64,000 nt of DNA from Burkholderiaceae bacterium (GTDB taxonomy: Bacteria; Pseudomonadota; Gammaproteobacteria; Burkholderiales; Burkholderiaceae_B), in contig JADZBO010000261.1 of NCBI GenBank assembly GCA_020851995.1, forward strand, positions 1 through 64,000, given 5' to 3'. A program made the translations under genes and the position numbers. Under the pieces are notes generated by a model, which saw nothing but the letters and a program-made list of their open reading frames with translations, had not been told where the DNA came from and ran no database searches. Shown here piece after piece: positions 45,310 through 53,691 of the stretch (its first letter is position 1; each line of letters begins with the position of its first letter).

Positions 45310-48111
45310 TCAGGTAGTCTTCGGGTTGGAGGCACGATAGTGCTCAACCCAAGTACGGAACTCTGCGGCCGGCAACGGTTTGGTGAACAGATAGCCCTGT
45401 GCCTGGCGGCAGCCCATACGCTTGAGTTGTTCCATGATATCGGCACTCTCGACGCCTTCGGCGATCGTCATCAGTTTCAGCGCGTGCGCGATTTCAATGA
45501 TGGCCTGTACGATGGCCCGGTCCTCAGCGTCCGTGGGAAGATTTCCAATGAACGACTTGTCGATTTTAAGTTTATTGATTTTCAGGTTCTTCAGGTAGGA
45601 AAGGCTGGAGTACCCGGTACCAAAATCATCGATAGAAATCTGAATACCCCGCTCTTCCCACCGTTCGAGGATATCGGTCACCGCGGACGCACCTTGCAGC
45701 AAGATGGACTCGGTGAGTTCGAGTTCGAGAGATTGCGGATTCAGATTGTGATGGAATAACGCCTCGTAGACCTCCTGTTCGACGCGCCCCTGACGGAACT
45801 GAACCGCAGAGAGATTCACCGCATAAACGATCCCGGCAAGACCGTCCGCCTCCCACGCTTTCGCCTGCCGGCACACCTCGTTCAAAACCCAGCGCCCGAT
45901 CTCGGCAATCAGACCGCTTTCCTCGGCCACGCCGATAAACCTGTCGGGCATGGTCAGATCAGCACCCGGACGAGCCCAGCGCAGCAATGCCTCAGCGCCG
46001 ACAATTTTGCCCGAAATCAGGTCGATCTGTGGTTGATAATGAATGACAAATTCGCTTCGTTCGATTGCCAGCTTGAGCCCATCCCGGGTGTTCGTGAAGG
46101 TGGCGGCAACCGCGTTCATGTGGGGCTCAAAGAATCGGTAGTGATTCGGCCCGCCCAGCTTGGCTGCCGACAACGCGGCATCCGCATTGCGCAACAGGGT
46201 GTCACTACTGTCGCCATCCTGTGGGTAGACAACTATGCCGATCGAAAATGATTCCGCTAACTGCAGGCCCTCGACTTCATAGGGAGCCGCCAGATACGCG
46301 AGGACGCTATCGCAATAAGCGGCAATGTCGCTCAGCGATGCGACGTCGTCCACCACCACCATGAACTCATCGCCCAACAGACGCGAAAGGGTGTGGCCTG
46401 GACGCATGAAACTATTCAACCGGTCTCCCACCGCCTTGATGAGCGCATCGCCCACGGCGTGGCCGTGAGTTTCATTGGTGTACCTCAACTTATTCAGATC
46501 AATGTGAAGGAGGCAAACACTGGCTCTGCGCGCGTGCGCGGCGGCAATGACCTGGTCCAGATGCTCGACTGCAGACGTCTTGTTCGGCAACCCAGTCAAG
46601 GGATCACGATAGGCCAGAAACCGGATCCGCTCGATCGCTTTCTTTTGCGCGGTAATGTCGGTCAACACCACATGGAGTCGCTTTTTACGATTTTCTTCGA
46701 TCGCCGTCAGTGACACATGAACCGTAAACGCCTCACCATTCAGACGCAGATGCTCCCATTCAAAATCGTTTGAACCATTGGCAAGCGCGCTGCGCTCGAA
46801 CTCGTTGCTTCTCTGCGAACTAAGGGAACCATCGGGTTGCCGTTCCGGAGAAAGGTCCTTTGCTGACTCTCCGATCAGCTGATCGAAGGATTTCATTCCG
46901 AACAATTTGAGCGTTGCCCAATTCGCGGCAATGATGCGACCGTCCTCAACAAGGTAGGTTGGCTGACGACTGTGCTCGAAAAGTCCGCGAAATCGTTCCT
47001 CACTCTGACGCAACTCCACCTCGGCACGATCACGCTGGTCGAGCATCGCGTTGAGCTGCGTTGATATATTCCGGAGTTCCGTCGGGCCACGCGGCGTTGC
47101 CCGCACATCGACAGCGCCACGGCTGACACTTTTCATGACATCGGAAATCGCTTCGACCGGCAGTGCGAGACGCCGTGCAAACCAGGCGGTGCTCAATCCG
47201 ACGATAGTCACCAACGCAAGCACCCACAGAATGCGTTTCACGACAATGGCAATCAGCGGACCGCGCACGGCGGCCTCTTCAATCGAGGCAAAGGCGATCC
47301 AGTCCGTGCTCTCGATCGGTGAAAACGTGTAGTAACTACTCTCGCCACGGCTGTTCAATCCAAGGACATGCCCTTCACGATCCTTGAGCATGGCGCGGAA
47401 CGACTGCGAGTCAACCTTGGAGCCGACCGTCGTCGCCCGATCGTGGGAGACCGCAATCACGGTGCCATCACTATTGACAATGCCAACTGAGATCGCGGCG
47501 GAGAGATCGTCTCTGGACACGTGTGGCTGATAGTTCGACAAATCGACTGACGTCGCAACCGCCCCATTGAACTGACCGGCCTCATCAAACAGCGGATACG
47601 CAAGCGTCGAGACCCAACGGCCCGTCACGAAGCCCTTGGCTGGCTTTCCGGCGATAAATCTCGGGTTGCGGGAAAGTTCGGCAAAAAAGTATTTCTGGTC
47701 CGGTCCCTTTGCGGTTTCCGGCGTAATCGGTGCGACGCTACAAACCAGGCGGCCATCGACATCCAGCGTGAACACGTTCGCATAGGCCGGCTGGAGCTTT
47801 TTGACCTCTGCCAATACCGGATCGCAACGCTTCGGATCAAGCCGACGGACCTCGGGGCGCTTCGACAATTCGGCGAGGATGTGCTTTGCCCCCGACAGAA
47901 ACTGATCGGTTTGCACGACTGTCGTCGCCAGCACGGTGCCGGTCATACGGTAGGCGTCTTCGGTAGCAGACCGATACCGCTGAACCGTGTCGTACGCCAA
48001 CGCAACAATCAGCGCCAACAGCGGCAGGGAAACCAGCCCGAAGAGCGACCACCGGATGGGGTGTCCTTTGCCCCGACCCGCCTCGAACTGGGTGTTGTGA
48101 GTCGGATGCAC
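45310..48111 (-). CDS. Membrane dCache-HAMP-PAS-GGDEF-EAL protein, likely c-di-GMP phosphodiesterase
   Basis: About 933 residues. Order: transmembrane helix (LVSLPLLALIVALAY), periplasmic dCache-like sensor, second helix (ILWVLALVTIVGLSTAWF), HAMP, PAS, GGDEF, EAL. The GGDEF site is degenerate (RLLGDEF, and DLNKLRYTNE upstream instead of DxDxFK), so cyclase activity is unlikely. The EAL site is intact: GAEALLRW, VNLSAVQF, ELTES, SIDDFGTGYSS, LKIDKSF and AEGVES. It should hydrolyse c-di-GMP in response to a periplasmic signal. The GTG at 48111 has GGAG six bases upstream; a GTG at 48168 lacks one. Confidence 0.9.
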   Translation of the reverse strand: MHPTHNTQFEAGRGKGHPIRWSLFGLVSLPLLALIVALAYDTVQRYRSATEDAYRMTGTVLATTVVQTDQFLSGAKHILAELSKRPEVRRLDPKRCDPVLAEVKKLQPAYANVFTLDVDGRLVCSVAPITPETAKGPDQKYFFAELSRNPRFIAGKPAKGFVTGRWVSTLAYPLFDEAGQFNGAVATSVDLSNYQPHVSRDDLSAAISVGIVNSDGTVIAVSHDRATTVGSKVDSQSFRAMLKDREGHVLGLNSRGESSYYTFSPIESTDWIAFASIEEAAVRGPLIAIVVKRILWVLALVTIVGLSTAWFARRLALPVEAISDVMKSVSRGAVDVRATPRGPTELRNISTQLNAMLDQRDRAEVELRQSEERFRGLFEHSRQPTYLVEDGRIIAANWATLKLFGMKSFDQLIGESAKDLSPERQPDGSLSSQRSNEFERSALANGSNDFEWEHLRLNGEAFTVHVSLTAIEENRKKRLHVVLTDITAQKKAIERIRFLAYRDPLTGLPNKTSAVEHLDQVIAAAHARRASVCLLHIDLNKLRYTNETHGHAVGDALIKAVGDRLNSFMRPGHTLSRLLGDEFMVVVDDVASLSDIAAYCDSVLAYLAAPYEVEGLQLAESFSIGIVVYPQDGDSSDTLLRNADAALSAAKLGGPNHYRFFEPHMNAVAATFTNTRDGLKLAIERSEFVIHYQPQIDLISGKIVGAEALLRWARPGADLTMPDRFIGVAEESGLIAEIGRWVLNEVCRQAKAWEADGLAGIVYAVNLSAVQFRQGRVEQEVYEALFHHNLNPQSLELELTESILLQGASAVTDILERWEERGIQISIDDFGTGYSSLSYLKNLKINKLKIDKSFIGNLPTDAEDRAIVQAIIEIAHALKLMTIAEGVESADIMEQLKRMGCRQAQGYLFTKPLPAAEFRTWVEHYRASNPKTT

Positions 48112-48261
48112 TCGGGACTCCGTCAAATTTTTATATATTTTTATAATTTCTTCATGGTAACGCAACACGGGCCATAGGCGTCATCCATGCGTCTCAATTT
48201 CCGTTGGTCGTCGGCAACCTGTCGGACCGTCCACTCGTGAATGGATGCAATCGCACTTTAG

Positions 48262-48396
48262 TGGTGCTCCCTGCTGTGGTTCTACCGGCTGTGGTTCTAC
48301 CGGCTTTGGTACTACCTGCTTTGGTACTACCTGCTTTGGTACTACCTGCTTTGGTACTACCTGCCTTGGTACTACCGGCTGTTCTACTCCCGGCTC
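48262..48396. repeat. 15-bp minisatellite, nine copies
   Basis: Units of TGGTACTACCTGCTT and variants (TGGTTCTACCGGCTG, TGGTACTACCGGCTG and others) run without indels from 48262 to 48396. Three central copies are identical. On the minus strand the units read as the pentapeptide KQVVP or QPVEP. Confidence 0.92.
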
Positions 48397-48498
48397 ACCC
48401 CGGAGCGTTAGTAGTTTGCCTCCCGCTGACTGACGCACAGTCACTCGAGGCTACAATCCTTGTGTCGTGCGCAACCCTGATAGCGTCAGATTCAGAAT

Positions 48499-48542
48499 CG
48501 GTTTTCCGCACTGTACAAAATTCATGATGCGGTTTTCCGCAT
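48499..48542. promoter_or_regulatory. Doubled CGGTTTTCCGCA element upstream of the SGNH gene
   Basis: CGGTTTTCCGCA occurs at 48499-48510 and again 31 bp later at 48530-48541, about three helical turns. The second copy extends to a perfect hairpin, ATGCGG-TTTT-CCGCAT (48527-48542), ending 19 bases before the next start codon. It could be a regulator site or a 5' RNA hairpin. Confidence 0.45.
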
Positions 48543-48561
48543 TGCACCACATCGCCAATTC

Positions 48562-49218
48562 ATGCCGGCCTTCAACAACGACTCATCAACCGAAGCGTCA
48601 ATCGCACCAAAACGGTGGTTCTTGCCCCGACTGGCGCAACGCATCAGCCTCGTGCTCGCACTCTTCATGACATCGGCCATCGCGCAAACGCCTGCAGGCA
48701 AAGGCCAGATCGACGTCGTTCTGATCGGGGACTCGATTACCTGGGCGGGCAAGTGGGAATCCCGCTTCCCCGGTCTGCGACTCGTCAATCGCGCAGTGCC
48801 CGGCTACAAGACGACGGACGTGCTGTCTCAGCTGGACTCGACGATCGCGTTGCAGCCGAAAAAAGCCGTTCTGATGATCGGCATCAACGACCTGTTGAGC
48901 CTTGCACCAGTCGACCAGGTGTATGACGGTATCGCCGCCATTGTCCAACGCCTGCAGGCGGGCGGCATCCCGATCATCATGCTGGCAACGCTTGAATGCA
49001 GCCGACAATCCTGCGGGCAGGCGGTTGACTGGGTGCGGGAGCTCAACAGAAAACTGAAGGTTCTCGCACAGAAGGAAAAGATCCCCTTCATCGACCTGAA
49101 TCCCAAATTCACCGACCCGGATAGTGGGTTGCTGCCCAAATACACCTGGGACGGCCTGCACCTTTCAGAACCCGCCTATGTCATCTGGGCTGACGCGATC
49201 AGGCCTTATCTCAAATAG
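48562..49218 (+). CDS. Secreted SGNH/GDSL-family hydrolase
   Basis: The 218-residue protein has an N-terminal signal sequence after a long polar leader (ISLVLALFMTSAIAQ). SGNH blocks are visible: VVLIGDSITWAG (nucleophile Ser), the Gly in NRAVPGYKT, the Asn in MIGINDLLS, and DGLHLS near the end (Asp/His). It is likely an esterase or acylhydrolase outside the cytoplasm; the substrate is unknown. No strong ribosome-binding site precedes the ATG used, so a start a few codons later is possible. Confidence 0.85.
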   Translation: MPAFNNDSSTEASIAPKRWFLPRLAQRISLVLALFMTSAIAQTPAGKGQIDVVLIGDSITWAGKWESRFPGLRLVNRAVPGYKTTDVLSQLDSTIALQPKKAVLMIGINDLLSLAPVDQVYDGIAAIVQRLQAGGIPIIMLATLECSRQSCGQAVDWVRELNRKLKVLAQKEKIPFIDLNPKFTDPDSGLLPKYTWDGLHLSEPAYVIWADAIRPYLK

Positions 49219-49337
49219 CGCAACCCGTGCAGGTCGCTCACGGGTTGGTCGAGTGGCTCGGATTGCATGGGTGGCTCCGGTCGAACAAGCCAACCGGCAT
49301 TCCGAGCGATGAAGCAAACATGCGCGCTTCTGGTTAC

Positions 49338-50057
49338 TCAAGCTGCGACCGTGAGCCCCTTCACCGAATGCCGGGCGATCAGTTGGGCCACCAGGCCTGA
49401 GGACTTCGCCTCGTCGACAAACTGCTGCAGAAACGCATGCGCCTGCGCGCGCCCCTTGCGCACGCCGATCGACTGCTGAACTGCCGTGAAGCGCCCATCG
49501 AGCACTCGGGAACCCGGCAAGCGCTCAAGGTACGGAAACAAACCGGGCCGCAGGCTGGCCATCGCCTCAAGGCCGCCAGTGACAAAGGCATCAAAGGTGG
49601 CTTCGAAGCCCTCGGCATGGACCAGCGTGGCGTGATGAATATTGCGCTGCAACCAGAGATCGTAGGCGCTGCGTGCGGCCACCGCGATCCGATTGCCCGC
49701 GCGATCAACGTCCTCCACGCGCAGCAACGGCGATCCCGGTGGCACAAGGTAGGTGGCTTCGATTTCCACATAGGCCGTTGTGAAGTCAATGTGGAGGGCA
49801 CGTGCGGGCTCCGCACCAATCAGCCCGATATCCCACGCGTCGCTGACGGCAGCATCAGCCAGCTCGCCGGGGGTTTCGAAAGGAACCAGTTCGAGCGGTA
49901 CGCCGAGGCGATCCGCAATGGCGCGCGCGAGGTCGGGCGCCACACCTTGCGGCTCGCCATGCGCCCCCTTGCCGGTGACCAGCAAAAAATTGAGCAAGTT
50001 GATGCCTGCGCGAAGCTTGCCGGTTGGCGCCAGTTGCCGCACGATTTCATTCTGCAT
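49338..50057 (-). CDS. Periplasmic-binding-protein-like domain protein without signal peptide
   Basis: The 239-residue protein matches the amino-acid-binding (SBP family 3) fold: LAPTGKLRAGINLLNFLLVTG, GVAPDLARAIADRLGVPLEL, WDIGLIGAEPARALHIDFT and GNRIAVAARSAYDLWLQRN. The best start, ATG at 50057 (MQNEIVRQLAP), gives no signal peptide, so it may be cytoplasmic or act as a sensor or enzyme rather than a transporter receptor. The frame is open further upstream only through a 15-bp minisatellite that would add an Arg/Lys-rich repeat. It is divergent from the alpha-hydroxy-acid oxidase. Confidence 0.8.
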   Translation of the reverse strand: MQNEIVRQLAPTGKLRAGINLLNFLLVTGKGAHGEPQGVAPDLARAIADRLGVPLELVPFETPGELADAAVSDAWDIGLIGAEPARALHIDFTTAYVEIEATYLVPPGSPLLRVEDVDRAGNRIAVAARSAYDLWLQRNIHHATLVHAEGFEATFDAFVTGGLEAMASLRPGLFPYLERLPGSRVLDGRFTAVQQSIGVRKGRAQAHAFLQQFVDEAKSSGLVAQLIARHSVKGLTVAA

Positions 50058-50070
50058 GATGCCCCATCCC

Positions 50071-50190
50071 CGTCTTTTCCTGAGCCGTCTTTTTCTGAGC
50101 CGTCTTTTTCTGAGCCGTCTTTTCCTGAGCCGTCTTTTCCTGAGCCTTCTTGTACAGAGCCGTCTTGTACATAGCCATCTTGTCCAGAGT
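50071..50190. repeat. 15-bp minisatellite, eight copies, in a divergent promoter region
   Basis: Units CGTCTTTTCCTGAGC and CGTCTTTTTCTGAGC alternate for five copies, then CTTCTTGTACAGAGC, CGTCTTGTACATAGC and CATCTTGTCCAGAGT, all without indels. The array begins 14 bases upstream of the binding-protein ATG. A minus-strand frame (ATG at 50226, stop at 50047) reads the units as AQEKT/AQKKT pentapeptides. Confidence 0.92.
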
Positions 50191-50315
50191 CGTCTTGCGA
50201 CCGCCTTCCGACGCGGCCAGCGCCATCTTAAGCGAATTGCCGGGTCCGCGTTGACAAACGCCAGGCCGCTGCCTACAGTGCCTGACAACCAATTCAAAGC
50301 AATGGGTTCAACCAA

Positions 50316-51425
50316 GTGGCCTCACAAGTGACAACCAAGGCAAGCACACCCTCGCCTTTTCTGGCGCTGCACGAAATCGTCGCCAAGGCACGTCAAAGGC
50401 TCAGCCACGATAACTGGGATTACATCGTCGGTGGCACCGAAACCGAAACCACGGTCAACCGCAATCGAGCCGCGATCGACTCGCTGGCATTCGAGCCGCG
50501 TGTGCTGCGCGATGTCAGCAACATCCGCCTGGGCACCACGTTTCTGGGGCAGTCCCTGCGTCTGCCCCTGCTGCTCGCCCCCGTTGGAAGCCTAGAACTC
50601 TTCGCACCGGAATCGGCAGTTGCTGCCGCGCGCGCCGCAGCGCAATTCGGCATCGCGCACATGCTCAGTTCGGTCAGCGAGGTCGGGTTCGAGGCGGTCG
50701 CGCGGGAAGTACCCGAAGCGCTGCGTTTGTTTCAACTCTACGTCCATGGCGATCCTGCCTGGGTCGACGACATGGCGCAGCGGACGGTCGCCGCAGGCTT
50801 CAGCGCCTTTTGCCTGACGGTCGACAGCGCCTACTACAGCCGGCGCGAGCGCGACATCGCTAAACGCAATATCCGCCGCAGCGTCGTGCCTGGCCGGGAA
50901 AACCAGCCCAAACTGACCTGGCGCGACGTCGACCGACTGAAATCCAAGCTGCCGATACCGCTGATCCTCAAAGGCATCGCGACGCCACAAGACGCGGTGA
51001 TCGCACTCGACCACGGTGTCGACATGATCTACGTGTCGAATCACGGGGGCAGACAGCTTGATCATGGACGCGGAACCCTCGATGTGCTGCCGGGGATCGC
51101 GCGGGCGGTCAATGGGCGCGCCAAACTGATCATCGACGGCGGTTTCAACCGCGGCACGGACATCGTCAAGGCGATCGCAGCCGGTGCCGACATGGTTGGG
51201 CTGGGGCGCATGCAGTGCTATGGTCTTGCCGCCGACGGCTCGGCCGGTGTCGTGCGGATGCTGGAACTGCTTGAAGCAGAAATGCACGCCTGTCTCGGTA
51301 TGCTGGGCGTGAGTGCGCTGGACGAACTCAATCCGGAGTATCTCCATGCGATTGCACCCGTCGGTCCAAGCCACGTCCTCAGCGCCTTCCCGTTGTTGGC
51401 GCTCGACGAAAAATCGTTCTACTAA
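50316..51425 (+). CDS. FMN-dependent alpha-hydroxy-acid oxidizing protein
   Basis: This 369-residue TIM-barrel flavoenzyme oxidises an L-2-hydroxy acid such as lactate, glycolate or mandelate. Blocks: NWDYIVGGTETE, FEPRVLRDVSNI, LRLPLLLAPVGS, the active-site YVSNHGGRQLDHGRGTLDVL (catalytic His and substrate Arg) and IIDGGFNRGTDIVKAIAAGA. Which hydroxy acid is used cannot be read. The start is a GTG at 50316; another GTG at 50328 is possible. It is divergent from the binding-protein-like gene, with a minisatellite between. Confidence 0.88.
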   Translation: MASQVTTKASTPSPFLALHEIVAKARQRLSHDNWDYIVGGTETETTVNRNRAAIDSLAFEPRVLRDVSNIRLGTTFLGQSLRLPLLLAPVGSLELFAPESAVAAARAAAQFGIAHMLSSVSEVGFEAVAREVPEALRLFQLYVHGDPAWVDDMAQRTVAAGFSAFCLTVDSAYYSRRERDIAKRNIRRSVVPGRENQPKLTWRDVDRLKSKLPIPLILKGIATPQDAVIALDHGVDMIYVSNHGGRQLDHGRGTLDVLPGIARAVNGRAKLIIDGGFNRGTDIVKAIAAGADMVGLGRMQCYGLAADGSAGVVRMLELLEAEMHACLGMLGVSALDELNPEYLHAIAPVGPSHVLSAFPLLALDEKSFY

Positions 51426-51553
51426 ACGTGGTCTGCGTCAGGCGCCACGGAATAAAGTGAATGCCTCCCGTTTCAGGCTGCGGCGTGACGATACTACGCC
51501 TTCTCAAGCCTGAACTATCGCCCATTTGACGCGACTGCGGTACATTTGACCGT

Positions 51554-52027
51554 ATGAAAAAGGCGCTTCTACTTCCCTTCCTCGCGTTTGCCCTGGTCGG
51601 ATGCAACCAGTCGAAAGTTATCGATTTCTCGACACGAGCCTATGCGTGCCCCCGGGGTGCCAACCCCGGAACCTCGTGCAAGGGCCCGCTCGTCTTCGTG
51701 GGCAACCTCTACATCAGAGTCGACGAAACCGACTCGAGTGTTCAGATCCACGCCGAACCAAAGGGTGACTCCGGTCTGTTAACCGCGGCTACCGTGCAAT
51801 TTCCCAGTTGCAATATCCAGAATCGCCTGAACTGGTCATGCGACGAAGGAAACCTGATGACCGCCTACTACCGTTACATTATGCGCAACGGCGTCTTTCA
51901 CGCGGACTGGGCCACGCCAGGCGATGCAGGAAAACTGCCAGTCGTTGCAATCTCCGGCCCCATGCGCTGGCTCTATCGATTCGGTTTTAAAACGGCTGAC
52001 TCCAAACTCCTTGCGCAGTCGCGGTGA
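51554..52027 (+). CDS. Small lipoprotein of unknown function
   Basis: The 157-residue protein has a lipoprotein signal (MKKALLLPFLAFALVGC, lipidated Cys17). The mature part has four Cys residues (YACPRG, SCKG, PSCN, WSCDEG) that could form two disulfides, and is rich in beta-type sequence. I do not recognise a family. It stands alone between the oxidase and carbonic anhydrase genes; about 220 bases downstream hold nothing I can support. Confidence 0.75.
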   Translation: MKKALLLPFLAFALVGCNQSKVIDFSTRAYACPRGANPGTSCKGPLVFVGNLYIRVDETDSSVQIHAEPKGDSGLLTAATVQFPSCNIQNRLNWSCDEGNLMTAYYRYIMRNGVFHADWATPGDAGKLPVVAISGPMRWLYRFGFKTADSKLLAQSR

Positions 52028-52245
52028 ATCCAGACACCTGATTACGCCACCGAGCGTCCCGTGCCGGATGCGGCATTTTTTTCACCGTCAGCCCCGTTGG
52101 CACGGATGCGCAACGCACTTGAGGCAAGTCGTCCCTTATTTCAGGCAGTGCGGGCCGGAACAGGCCGGATGATTCGCTCGAAACCGGTATCGAACACTGG
52201 AGGGTTTCCACAGAAAGTCGCGGCGACCTCCATTAAAATCGAACA

Positions 52246-52944
52246 ATGGTCAAAGAAAACAATCCACACAAACTCACCGAACTGTTCGAAAACAACCGGC
52301 AGTGGGTGGAATCGGTCACGGAGTCCGATCCGGACTATTTCCGTCGCCTGGTCGCACAGCAGTCGCCGCAATACCTGTGGATCGGCTGCTCCGACTCCCG
52401 GGTCCCGGCCAATCAGATCACCGGGCTTGCCCCGGGCGAGGTATTTGTTCATCGCAACATCGCCAACGTGATCGTCCACACCGATCTCAACGCCCTGTCG
52501 GTCATCCAGTTCGCGATTGAGCAGATCAAGGTCAAGCACATCATTGTGGTGGGGCACTACGGATGCTCCGGCGTCAATGCCGCGCTCAACCAGTTGCGCG
52601 TTGGCCTGGCCGACAACTGGATCCGGCACGTGCGCGACGTCAGCGACAAACACGGCACCTACCTTGGAAGCCTGAAACACCCCAAAGAGCGCCTGGACCG
52701 GCTCTGCGAGCTGAATGTCATCGAACAAGTCGTCAACGTCTGCCACACCACCAGCGTGCAGGATGCCTGGGCGCGCCAGCAACCGCTTACGGTGCACGGC
52801 TGGGTTTACGGGCTGGAAGACGGCATTGCGCGCGACATGGGGATCAGCGTCGCAAACCCGGACGAGCTTGACCAGCGCTACAACGCCGTCGTGACTAAAA
52901 ATTTCCACATGTCCGCAGCGCCGGAAACCGAAAGTTCCCTTTAA
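52246..52944 (+). CDS. can: Beta-class carbonic anhydrase
   Basis: The 232-residue enzyme interconverts CO2 and bicarbonate. Zinc ligands and partners are clear: IGCSDSRVPANQITGL (Cys and Asp/Arg dyad) and VVGHYGCSGVNAAL (His and Cys). The start MVKENNPHKLTELFENNRQW resembles E. coli Can. It is 24 bases ahead of the FrnE-type gene on the same strand, so the two may be co-transcribed. Confidence 0.94.
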   Translation: MVKENNPHKLTELFENNRQWVESVTESDPDYFRRLVAQQSPQYLWIGCSDSRVPANQITGLAPGEVFVHRNIANVIVHTDLNALSVIQFAIEQIKVKHIIVVGHYGCSGVNAALNQLRVGLADNWIRHVRDVSDKHGTYLGSLKHPKERLDRLCELNVIEQVVNVCHTTSVQDAWARQQPLTVHGWVYGLEDGIARDMGISVANPDELDQRYNAVVTKNFHMSAAPETESSL

Positions 52945-52968
52945 CCGAATCCACTTAAAATCCAGCGC

Positions 52969-53625
52969 ATGAACAAACCCGTCAAAATCGATTTCGTGTC
53001 CGACGTCGCATGCCCCTGGTGCGCGGTCGGACTTGGTGCGCTTGAGCAGGCGCTGGCAAACCTGGGCGACGAGGTGCAGGTCGAATTGCACTTCCACCCG
53101 TTTGAGCTCAATCCCGACATGCCCCCCGGCGGGCAGGATGTCATCGAGCATCTGACCCAGAAATACGGAATGCCCGAGGAGCAGGTCCGCAAGAATCAGA
53201 CTGCCATACGGGAGCGGGCGGCTGCCGTTGGAGTGACTTTTCACCCCGAAGGCCGAAAGCGCGTCTACAACACGTTCAACGCACACCGACTGATTCACTG
53301 GGCGGGCGTCGAGGCAGGCGCCGAGGCACAACGTCGCATCAAGAAGGAACTCCTCGCGACTTACTTCACGCTGGCGATCAGCATGGATGATCCGGAAAAC
53401 CTGATCGACGCAGTGCGGCGCGCAGGCCTTGACACCAAACGCGCGCGCGAAATTCTGACCAGCACTGAATTCGAAACCGAAACCCGGGCCAGCGAGCAGA
53501 AGTATCTGGGGCTGGGGATCAGTTCGGTCCCATCGCTGATTCTCAACGACAAGTACCTGCTCCAGGGCGCGCAACCGGTCGAGTCGTTTGAACAGGCGTT
53601 ACGCCAACTGGCCAGCGCCTCTTAA
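52969..53625 (+). CDS. DsbA-family oxidoreductase, FrnE type
   Basis: The 218-residue protein has the DsbA fold with an active-site CPWC (IDFVSDVACPWCAVG) and no signal peptide, so it is cytoplasmic. The pattern FHPFELNPDMPPGG and LGISSVPSLILNDKYLLQG (cis-Pro loop) is typical of FrnE-like isomerases linked to polyketide or stress functions. The substrate is unknown. Confidence 0.9.
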   Translation: MNKPVKIDFVSDVACPWCAVGLGALEQALANLGDEVQVELHFHPFELNPDMPPGGQDVIEHLTQKYGMPEEQVRKNQTAIRERAAAVGVTFHPEGRKRVYNTFNAHRLIHWAGVEAGAEAQRRIKKELLATYFTLAISMDDPENLIDAVRRAGLDTKRAREILTSTEFETETRASEQKYLGLGISSVPSLILNDKYLLQGAQPVESFEQALRQLASAS

Positions 53626-53691
53626 GGGGTGTCCGGGAGTCAGGGGTTCGGAATCCGTGCATCCGCCCGGAATAAATCCACTTCGCTCGCG

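Larger units (their letters stand above)
48112..48561. other. Divergent intergenic region with minisatellite and hairpins
   Basis: These 450 bases separate the EAL gene (minus) from the SGNH gene (plus). Next to the EAL start is a very AT-rich block (48127-48155), probably its promoter. In the middle is a nine-copy 15-bp minisatellite, and before the SGNH gene a doubled hairpin motif. A minus-strand frame (48181-48444) runs through the repeat but has no convincing ribosome-binding site. Confidence 0.6.
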
